From NCBI GenBank assembly GCA_916700875.1, contig CAKAKS010000302.1:250388-314387 (forward strand): a stretch of 64,000 bases of DNA, read 5' to 3'. The notes beneath the pieces were generated by a model. The model made no database searches, was not told the origin of the DNA, and saw nothing but the letters and a program-made list of their open reading frames with translations. The position numbers and the translations under genes were made by a program. This stretch comes from Sebastes aleutianus. Lineage: Eukaryota > Chordata > Actinopteri > Perciformes > Sebastidae. Shown here one piece after another: positions 37,201 to 49,000 of the stretch; within the stretch, counting starts at the first letter, position 1, and each line of letters starts with the position of its first letter.

Positions 37201-40200
37201 TATTTGTCCACTCCCATGTTAATAATAGTATTAAATACTTGACAAATCTCCCCTTTAGGTACATTTTGAACAGAAAGAAATGTGTGATTAACTACGGACA
37301 ATCATGCGATTAATCGTGATTAAATATTTTTAATCAATTGACAGCCCTAGTATATATACTGTATATATATATATAAAGCTGCTAACACCCATGTCATACG
37401 TAAATCCCTCTATCTTTGGCCATGCTCACACTATTCAGGTTTTTAACCCGTCACTGGCTTTTTCATATCAAAGCCAGTGACGGGTGTCAGTCAGAAAGAC
37501 TGTGTTGGTTTTCTAAAAGTCACAAATGAAAACACAAGAAAAGGTTTCACAGACCAGAATTAGAAGTAGATATCCAACAGCCCGAAGATATCCAACACTC
37601 CTTTAGAACTGACTTTTTTTTTCTTTTTATGGAACTTAAGTGTCTCACATAACCTGCTTTTTAATACCAGCACAAAACGCAGTTATGGCAACACTTGCTT
37701 CCATAAAACACGAAGAGTGTGAACATAGCCTCAAGGCTGGTTCATGCTTCATGGTTGAACACACACGACATGCAAAGTGTCCAAAACCGTCATTAAAGGA
37801 GCATGCTGGATTTGGGTCAGTGTTAAATTGGACTATTTATTTCTATCAACAGAGATTGCCTCAGGGGCTAAATAACTCTTCTGCATGCCGTCATAAATTA
37901 GGTTTATTCCATGGAGAAAGTCAACATGTCATTAGTGAGTGATGGACCCAAAGCTCACCACAATATCTTCTCTTATTGGGGAATGTGGAGAGCTGGGTTT
38001 TCCAGTTTTGAGGCGCATGAAGCATGAACCAGCCTTTACAGAAGTGACTCTCTAGAAGGTTGAAGCAGAACAGGTGTCTGAGTCGGTTTGCAGGGAACTC
38101 ACGCAAGACTTTAGTCTGTGTTTCGAAGGGGTCATTGCCTGGGGTCATTCTGACGATTTTTGGAGGGGTGGGCTTAACAACTGTGGATCCAACAGAGGAG
38201 AGATGAAGTGGACAGACTTTAGGAGGAAATATGACATGTTGAACTTTAGTCCCGATGTCTTCACATCACATGGGGGACATTTATCGACGCTAGTCGTCGT
38301 TGCAGAAACCTTCCTCTCGTTGCGACAGCAGCAGTACATTAAGCACCAGTAGCAAATACATTTTCTCCTGAGTTTCAACATGTTCTATCACTGGAGTAAT
38401 GGAGTATGAATCTGGGGTTAGAGGTGAGTTTACCAGGCACACGAGGACTGCTGGTGCTGGTGGGAGACTGCTGCACAGCAGTCACCGTCGCTGGAGGTCT
38501 CTCCTGATCGAAAGAGACGGTCGCATTTCACAACAGCAAAAATTAAAATGAATAAATGATTAAAAAAAGAATCAATGTCTTACCGGCCGCTTTGGTTCTG
38601 AAAGGGAAAGAGATAGAGGGGTGTTACGACTGAAAGTAGAAATGTTGGTAATGTTTTTGTGAACAGTGTTCAAGGACTCACCCTCCTTTGCTGGATTGCG
38701 GGGGAAGATGATGGGAGGGAAGGCCAGGGTCTCTCTTATATTTTGGAGAAAGTATCCTTTCCCAGCAGGGCAGATCTTATTGAAGGCCACTGAGCACCGC
38801 ACGGAGAGAGGAGAGGATTTTACTGTTAACTTTATTTCACTTTTTTTTTCATGCAGCCAGTCTGAAGCAATACCAGCTTTTTGCTGAATCGCTCTTTTGA
38901 AATTTGCAAGCAGCACTGATTACTTCCTGGAATCTAACACGACATAAATGGTATAAAACAATATGTACGACATCCAACCCCTTCCATTATGTTACTAAAA
39001 TGTGTGACAGTGGAAATGATGACAAACATAGATATTAAAAGAGCAATATGTAGCACTGGCAGTTAGTGTTTAAAATGGGTAACAGCGGCCCAAATTCAAA
39101 ACAATGGAGCCGTGGCTAGTCCGCTTCTCCAGCGTGACTGATAGCAGTGCGATTTCGCAATTTGATGGTTACCTTCTAGACAGTGTTAGCCTCTGGCCAG
39201 CGGTAGTCAGAATCACTTCAACGGCTGTGTGTCTCAAATACTGGCTGCCTTGATAACCAGCTGCACTCGGACCACAGAGAGATGTGCCGAGTTTGTCAGT
39301 TTGTTTGCTTGCTTCCATGGCTGCAGAAGACTGTGTTTTAGCGTGGCAATTTGTTTCATATGTGGCAACGGGGTGTCTGAATGGGCCTTGGACGGGATCA
39401 CACCGGCCAAAAGGAGAATATACTGGCTGTAGCATCATTGTCGGAGAAGCCAGTATTTCAATTCAGCATGTTTCTTTAATCTCTGATGACATATCATGGT
39501 CATTTGATGATTTATTACAGTAAATATATTATATATTAGTCCTTTAAGTATGTAAGTAAGTGTTCTGGGGGCTGGAACAAGATCTATTGCTCCGTACCAG
39601 TGCACACTGACTATAAATGAAATACAGAAACAAGTAGAAACACATCACACAACAGAAGTAACATAATAAGATGCAAGATTTGTTACGCTCCTTACATTAA
39701 TATCTCCAGTTTCCAAGTTAGATAGAGTGTCAGAGAAGAAGAGCCAAAAAATCTTCTCATGAGCATTAACGAGAACTTAAGCTGACTTACTGGAACAAGG
39801 CAAAAGTGAGCATGGCTCACATACCCCCGCTCACTGCTTGACCCCTGCCAAAGTAGGGCCAAAGGTTTTGCCCTTTTGGAACTAATGGAACGATTTCCAC
39901 TCCGGAAATGAAATTGAAGTCAAAAGAAATCAAATTTTTTGGCCAAAATGTCGAAAATGTTGGGCACCCTGGACTTCTAACCCCCAAAAGGCACAACTAG
40001 ACCACACTGTCAACCATCATACCAAATTTGAAGTTCCTAAGTGAAATAGTTTCCGAGTTCTGCTCCGGAAACGAAAGTGTGACACGCAAACGGACGGAAC
40101 CGAAGGACATACACGTGGAGCGCTATATACCCCCCACTACGTTGTCGCGGCGGTATAATAATCACCAAAATATATCAAACTTAATGAGTATTCTGATAAA

Positions 40201-43200
40201 TTCTTAATGAACATTAAGCCATACATGGATGAGACTAATATTAACTTTACATTTCAAAGCAGTAACAGAAAATCAACACTAATACATAAATGCATGCAGT
40301 AACACACAATTACTTCTGTCATAAGTAATTGTGTTCATAAAATGTGTTTACAGATGGACAGATAATGTCCCGCTTCTTTTTATTGAAAATAATCGGGCCA
40401 TTTTCTCAGCCCGTAACAGCTCCTGTCCGTCTCCGTCCACTCACCTGTGCCCTCCTGAGGACATCTTTCACAGTGGCGGCCCCATGCTTTGCCCACCGTG
40501 CAGCAGCACATCTCCTGGGTGAGGCTGGTGGGCAGCGCGTGCTCGCAGCCTCTGACCTCGGACGCCATCAGGAAGCACTGGGCCTGCTCAGCTGGAGACT
40601 CTGACAGAGAGGAGACGACAAGGTTTCATTAGGGAATCCCATCATGGAATGAAACATATTCAGTGAAAGGCAGAGAAGAGAGGAGAGAAAACCCGGAGCG
40701 ACCTCTCACTCACCAACACATCGATTCCTGTCCAATACCAAACCGGCCTTGCAGGAACATTTGAAGCTGCCCAGCGTGTTCAGACAGTCCCCGTTCTGAC
40801 AGACGCCCTGCATGGAGCACTCGTTGATATCTTCAAAGTCGAGGGGGGTGGTGTGTGAAAATGAAGAGGTTATTTTGATATACTGTAAAGGATGATATCT
40901 GTTCAGAGCTTCATCACGTGGGAACTGTAGCTTTAATAAGTAACTGAAACAGTCCCAAACTGAGCTCTGTGCTTGTTATAAGCTACGTCCTGCATGTGTT
41001 ACCTTGACAGTGAGTGCTGTTGAATCTTTTATAGCCGTGTGGACAGGTAGAGCCGTAGTCTTCCACAATGGTATGCTTGACTGATGCATCTGAGGGAGGG
41101 CAAAGCACAGAGGGAGAGGTGAGAAAAGCGTGAGTGAAATAGTGTGAGAAGGGCACTTCTCGGTGGATAATACAAACCAAAATAAAACTGTAAAAAGCTC
41201 TACCCAATAATTTACTTTAAAAATAGCTGCAGTACTACAAACCTAAAGACTTAGGAGGGCTGGCTCTACCTGGGTTCCAACACTATTACAGGTCCGCCAA
41301 TGACAGAGCCCTTGTTTCCTGGTAAGACACATACCCTTAAGAGCTTAAAGACACAACCCCATCATGGTTGGCTACAGAGCAGGACAGTAGTGGCACTTCT
41401 CTTCCAGCCATACTCCCATTCAACAACAAAAAGTCCTGGACCGGTTTTATAGTCAAAAACTCATTAAAGGAATGATACCAAATAATGTTCAAGTACCAAA
41501 CACAGTTCACAACTAGATGCTGTTTTTTGGAAAAAGTTATAAATAAAATATATATTTTTAACAATAGCTGTAGAATAAGGAGACTAGAAATAGAATTTCA
41601 GCCTGTACAAAGTGACAACACCAACTTCTACAATATATGGAAATGTTAAAGGTTTAACAATGTCAGGAAACTTTACAGGATGTTTAGCTTATCTTTAAGC
41701 GACCATGTGGTGTTTTCTCTCAAGCACTTTGTTTAAATTCTTCACACAACTACTCGTCACTGTTCATGTGTAACAACCGACTGTATCAACATGAACGCCT
41801 TCGAGGAAAGACTGTCCGAAAGTATGAATGTTTGTGGCCTTTAGAAAGGTGATGAATAAAAGTATGGCTTTTATAGATAGTGAATTAATCACTTTAAAAA
41901 TTCTTGTGGGTCCAAAATGAATGTTTTGTGTATCTCTGTGGAAGATATCTGAAGTTTGGTTCCCACTTCTAACAAGGCTTGTGAGCCAATAATATAACGA
42001 CGTTGGTATCACGTGGTATCTCTATCTGGGTCGTCAGTTAGTGTGGCAAAAACGGATAAATGGCTGAGATTGACGGTAAGTGCCTGGCAACAACTTGTTG
42101 TGAAGTAAATGCAATGGCACCTTTAACAGGCTGCATCTCCTTTCTTTAATCTGTATGCGAACGGAAGTGTTAAAACAACAACGTTTCGGATTACGGCAAG
42201 TAAATAATATCCCTATATGTCAAACTATTCCTTTAATATGTGTATTAATATTAGTCTAAAAACATAAAAACAACAACTAAGCTTCATTGCACGTGATCAG
42301 ATTAGAGGCAGTTCCATTTTTTGGCAGTGACGCTGTTACAGTGTAGAAGCTACTGTAACCAACTTTGACAAGCAAAAGTTTGACATCTTGAGAAGTACAC
42401 TTATTCACTTGCTGGCGGCGAGTTAGATGAGAACATTGATATACGAGCGTGGTATCAATGATCTCATCTAACTCTCCTCCTCCCAGAAAGCGAATAAGCG
42501 TGTTTCCCAAAATATCAAACTACCCCCTTTTAACATTTTATGATGGACAAATGAGGATTTTCTTTTCTTCTTTCTTGTTCTTTTCTTATGGCAGATTTTA
42601 TGAGGCCTTTGATGACGTTTTTCATCATTATTCTTGTTCTTATTATTGCCCTAAATGAACCTCTAACACGGAAGAATGTTCTTCTTTTCCATGAGGGAGT
42701 AAAAACATGTAAGGCGGGTTTATTAGAGAGCTGCGGGGAGACTGCACTCACACAAACATTTTGGAAGCACAATGAAAAGAGGGGAAAGATCACAGCTCAC
42801 TTTTGCCATTTTCATAAAAACAAACGAGGAGCTTATAAATGGAGATGAATGTAACAAAACAGACAGCACTCCGGGCAGGGATCCAGTCATCTAAAGACTA
42901 ACCAGACGTACAGTATCAGGTTTTGTCAAAGGCCGCATTGTCTGAGTCACAACTGAGAGACGGAATAATAGAGGAGTGGAAAAACGTGAGCAGCCAAGAT
43001 TTTCTTGAAATTCAATCTCCTGCTATGTGATGACAGTCCTGCGCTGGGCAGGCCCATAGGAACATGCTTAAGTAGAGGGTGATTTTCCACATTCTCCGTT
43101 TCTGTCTCACTGTCTGTGTGTGATTCCCGTAATTTCATCCGTTTTTTCTCCTTCCTAGCCGTTCACACACTCCCTCCCCTTCGCCACTAACTCTCTAATG

Positions 43201-45457
43201 TACACACATTTTTATAGAGGTATATGAAGTGATTGTTTTAATCCAGGGCCATAATTTCATAACGTGGAAGGGATAAATTGCAGGGAATGCTTGACATTTT
43301 TGGCTCAATAAACAATCATTTATTCACCAGGAACACACAAGATGTGGATCGGATAAAAATCTAACAAGGAGTACTTTAAGAAAACTATAAACTAAAAGAG
43401 TAAAAAAGTAGATACGGGTAAACAAACAGTGGATGGCATCTACAAAGCTGGAAAAAGTGAATCAGAGCAGCTTGAAAGGGCTTTGCATACTATGCACTAC
43501 GTTCCCAATATGTGTACTATCGTTCAACATACTTTTGTTTGAATAAACAGCAGTATGTCTCTTTTTGGATGCATTGAGCAGTAATTTACGTCGTCACTTC
43601 CTGAGAGCCTCCTTGCCGGTTGGAGATGCGTAACCATGGTAACCAGTACCAACCTCATGTGACCAAAACGATGATTTGTGAGAATCATAAAGTCTGAACT
43701 AACTTAAAAAGTATATTACACCTAACAAAGTGATGTTATGCATACACTTATATTGAAGCATTATTGATGTTACAGAGCTTATGACCGTTGTCGTCACTAC
43801 CACATTGCATTGTGGGATATTAATGCCGGTGTAGTGTCCAGCGTTGCATACTGTAAAATTTCACTAGAAATAGAATGCAATTTGCATATTATTGGTTTCA
43901 TAGTAAGGTTTCGGATATAGGGCTGTCGCAATAATTGCAATATTGGCAAGCCAACCGCAAGGTATGGCAAGCAATAGCCGCAACCGCTATGTTCAAGTTT
44001 TTTCTTTTTTGGATTCTTTACAATGAGAACGTTGCGTATTCACACAATGCTACAAACGGCAGCAGCGTGATGAGGCGCTGAGCGTCTATTCTGCGCTGAG
44101 CGCTGCACATTTGGTGTTTATTTCTGGTCGCCAAGAGTTGAAAATGTTCAACTTTGGGTAAAATGCAGTGCTCGCCACTGTCACTTTTTTACCCAGTCGT
44201 AAAAGGAAAGGGCGGGGAAAATACCACAAAGAACAACCGCCACATCCAACATGTAGGCTGCAAGTGCTGAACAACAACAACAACAACGGAAGAGAAATGA
44301 ATACACATAAACCAGCGGGTTCGTCCTCTCTCCATCCAGAGCGAGTACTCCACCATGTGCTGACATATAAAAAAAAAAAAACGCTGCGCCTCGTTGCCCT
44401 TCTGTGTTCTGCATTTAACAATAAACAAGTATTTCATTAGTTTTAAAACTGTCATCTTTGTCATTTAAAAAGCAACAATATACCTAATAATAGCCTAACA
44501 ATAAAGCTTATTTATATAGCACTAAAATCAGGATAAATTAAGTAATTTCAAAAAGAAAAGGCAATAATATGGCTGTTAAGCCAACCATTATCACCGCAGG
44601 GAAATCCCTTCACTGCAACAGCCCTATTCGGATAAACTAAAAAATCTCACATACTGTTTTAGCGTACAAAATAGCATGTTAGTATGGCATTTCGGACACA
44701 ACCAAGATGAAAATTCAAAGCAGAAGAGATTTCTGTAACTCACTCGGTAGTTTGGGGCACTGATAACATTTGTTCTGTCCCCATGAGTTCCCCACGCTGC
44801 CGCAGCAGTCCTCCTGATTGGTCAGAACAGGAAGTGGGGTGCTGTTGCACTAAAGCGAGATGGGAGAGAGAGAAATGTTATGAGTGGAAATCACAAAACA
44901 AAAAGGCTTTCAGGGTTGCGTCTAAACTCACAGCTTGTTTGGGTGTGGTCTCCTGGAAGCAGCGGCCCTTTGGTTTGTGTCTGGAGGGGATCTGGCGCGG
45001 CCCTGTCTTGTGAGGAGGCTTGATGTCTGATTGGTCGATGGGTTGAATGACTACAGAGGTGTCTGGCGTGTGGTGAACACGTACATTAAACTGCACTGAA
45101 AATAGAGAAAAGGAAGGGACATCACAAATACATATTTCCCCCATCAATCAAAAGCTCTGGCGTTAACTGTAGAGAATGGTAGATACCTTCAGATGAGTGT
45201 GACATGGGTAGGGTGAAAACAGAGTGTGTTTGCGTCAACTGAGTACGCCCTATGCTTAATTGCTCCACTAGCTTCTGGATGTCTGGCTTCGTAGATAAGG
45301 GGTAGACAGGCTGCTTGTTGCCTCGCGCTGCCTGAGCTTGCTGCGTCTGGTGGAGTGGAAACTGGCAGAGTCGACCGGTGAAGCCAGGCTGGCACAGGCA
45401 GTGCTTCCTCGAGCTGCATACTCCTCCATTCATGCACGTCAAGGGACACACAACTGC

Positions 45458-45489
<32 letters not shown>

Positions 45490-46042
45490 GGGGAGAGAGT
45501 TGTCATACTGAGACGGTCAGAGGGTCAACAGTTCATAGCTATGAATCACGTCAGATGAGAGGACGAGGAAAAGCTTACACAAATGAGCAACATAAGCAGA
45601 TAATAAGTTATAAAACAAAAAGGGTCATTCGTGAGTCACAGCAGACTGGAATTGGTCATTTTGGATCCATTCACCTCAGTAACAGTCTGATGATTTAGTG
45701 TTACATCACAGGAATACGGCAGACAGACTGAAAAGTTTGTTGCATGAGCAAGGCCACGTAAAATATTCACTTTGAGCTGCACCACTGTAAAAGTCACATC
45801 AGCTTGACGGACTAACGGGTCCCCGCAGCCAGTCAGCAGCAGAAAGGAAAGCAGGTAAAGTCATTGATCTGCTCAACAGCTTTATTCTGACATATGGGAA
45901 AGATCTTGAAATGTATGGGAAAGCCGCTGGCTGGAGAGAGATTCATGGCTTATACAGTCTTCACTGCGGTTTTTATTGGGTCTCCCATTGTGTTTATGTT
46001 AAGTCCAGTTGTTTTTGAAATTCCCACTATAGAACAATCAGA

Positions 46043-46095
<53 letters not shown>

Positions 46096-49000
46096 AGGAC
46101 GCTGGGGAAAACTGCAAAGAAGTAATGAATCCAGGGAGAGACCTGAGAGAAAACTGAAACCAAACAATGCTGCTTTAGGACGGCTATGACCGCTAATGAA
46201 GTAATAGTGAAAGTTCAGTGAGGACGGCCGCCTCATCTCAGCACTCCTTACACATGCTAGGGCTGGATTGGTAACGACACCTAAGCCAATATCCCAGAGT
46301 ATCACTACCAACAATATGTTTCCATACCTTACTTTGAATGCATGTTTAAGTACGCAAAAGCATATTTGTCAATCAAAGCAGCAAAATGAACATCTTACAG
46401 TTTTTCTCAATTGTTTACACACAAATACTGGTACTTGACACACAATGACCACAACATGTAACTCATGCACCAACCCCCTGAACCAATTCTGCTAAACTAC
46501 AAGCACAATTCCTGCTTTACACTCAAATTGCAGTTCTAAAACACACTTTTTTCAAAACACTACACACAATTCTCTGCATTTGGCACAATTTTCATGAAGA
46601 AAATCTCGTTTTCACAAGGAACACACTGTCATTCAAAATTCTAAAGTCAATTGCCTTACTATGCACACTGACTCATCACATGGGCAAACACCTGTCACAC
46701 AGTGTTACAATTAGCAATCAGTTGATGCTTTTCATGGCTGGATTCGACATGCTAAGCGATATTTCCCCCGCTGCTTGGCCAGGGAAAACATTGCTTGTGA
46801 TGTGGATGAGGTGCTGTGGCCAGACCGAAACAGAAGAGGATGCAGCATAGTTTTTTTTTCGTTTTTTTACTGTAACTGTATACAGTAAATTCTTCTGTTG
46901 TTTTGTATGTAGACCACTGTATGTGCAACTTTGTGTTGGTTGGGATGTACACTGTGTACATTGTTTTTGTGGGGAAAATAAAATATATTTGTTACCGTGT
47001 ATATGTGTGTTCTGAGTATAAAAACAATATTCTAAAATATTTTACAACACACTTATGTATGTACTGTCTGTAGTAAGTGTAACACTGAACAAAAAAAAGG
47101 CCTAAGTCATTATGATGAATGGAGAAGAAGTGTTTTCCATTCATCATAGTGTTTTACATTGAGCACATCAGTGTTCAACTGGTTCTTATAAATGTCTATT
47201 CATATGATGGTGTGTGTGTGTCATTTGAAAACAAAATACCATTTTGAGAAGAAATAACATTGTTTTGAATGTAAAGTTTCATTTTGCAGGAGAATTGAGG
47301 GGTTTTGCCCATTGTGTGTGTGTTTTTTGATTTGTGTGTAGAGTTCTGAGAGTATGAGGCATGCTTTCAGAAAATGTGTGTAAACAATCGAGAAAAACTG
47401 TAAAACAAACTACTTAAAGCTTCAGTAGGCAACACTTTTTTGGCATCATTGGGCAAAAATTTCACAATAACCTTTCAGCATATTGTAATTCAAGTGTTCT
47501 TTTGAGAAAACTAGACTTCTGCACCTCCTCATGGCTCTGTTTTCAGGCTTCAAAAAATCTATCCTGTGACGGGAGACTTTGACCAATCACAGGTCATTTC
47601 AGAGAGAGAGAGCGTTCCTATTGGCTGTGCCAATATTTGATCAGCGCTGCCTAGTTTGACCGTTTGGTCGGAGTTCACGAGTGATTGACAGCCGGCTCTC
47701 ATAGACAGAAGCTGGACGGCAGACTCCAGCTCAGCTCTGACTCTCACACTCTTCCTCCGGTCTGTGAAATCTTGCTGATGCCATCAGGAGCAACGGAGGA
47801 CACCGGAGGACACCGGAGGACACCGAGGCACATGATTTTTTTTTTTCAGATTACCCGTTTCATGCACTACTGTCAGGATATTGCGACTGTTTTATAAAAA
47901 TAACTTTTTAATTTGGGGACGGCCCTATAACGTAGTGAGCTTTAGAGGTGCTGGTAGGTGGATTTAACAATTTGACAGAGCCAGGCTGTTTCTAGTCTTC
48001 TTCTTCTTCTTCTCTTGTTTAGCTTAATGTGTAAGTGACAGATAAGAGACTGGTATCACATTTCTCATCTAACTCTAGAAAGCCAGAAAGCAAAAATGAG
48101 TATTTCCCAAAATGTCAAACTATTCCTTTAAGCAAAATGCCAAAAATTGAGTGGTTCAATCTTTGTGTTTTTGCAGGGTTTTAGGCAGATTAATTAATAA
48201 TGAGTCACAGCCCCTATATCTGATAAAAGAAGACAAACAAAACAAAGACTGATGTCAACCTCCGTACTTGATACTGTGTTATGGTCACATTCCAATTCAA
48301 TGCTCAGCCCTTTAGTTTTCCTAATTGTCCAATCAGTTTACTCCCCATTACTCCGTCTTTTACTATGGTTACAGTCAAAACATTTATCCTCTATTTGCTA
48401 TTACAAAATCAAATCTCTTTCACCATGTTTTCCCAGCAATTACAGATCCGATCCAATCATGTCAAACACACACAGTATACATGCTCAACATCGTATTGTT
48501 GTCTTTTAGTGCACAGCATCATTCCTCTTCCTCCTTGACGAGACCTTACAGGGTTACAGACTTTCTTTAAGTCCATCCTCTCTCTCTCACATCAACTCTA
48601 TATCATCACTTCAATCACTTTTAATCCACTTCCTGCTTCCATTGCTGCTTCTTCAAATATAACCATGACAGCGAGCGTTACTACCAACAACCAACATTAG
48701 TACCAACCACTACTCTACTGCAACAAGTGTCGGGCATTTCTCAGTACATTACGATTTAGCAACAAAAGACAAAAATGTCTTGTAAACAGAGGAAAACTTA
48801 GTATGGCTTCTTTTCCAAATATAATAATGCATCACAGACCGACCTGGCCAGTAAACAAAAGCAAGTACACATTGTTTCAAACGGTTACTACTTGTTGCCA
48901 TTAGGGAGCTGCCAAAACTGTCCCATTTGAGCTTGAACACTTTTCAGAGCAACACAATCTCATCCTGAGAGGAGAGAGGAGAGGAGAGGAGAGGAGAGGA

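Noticed and set aside
45894..46314. Frames with long Glu-Arg or Leu-Ser tracts
   Set aside because: They are translations of the GA microsatellite at 46045-46094.
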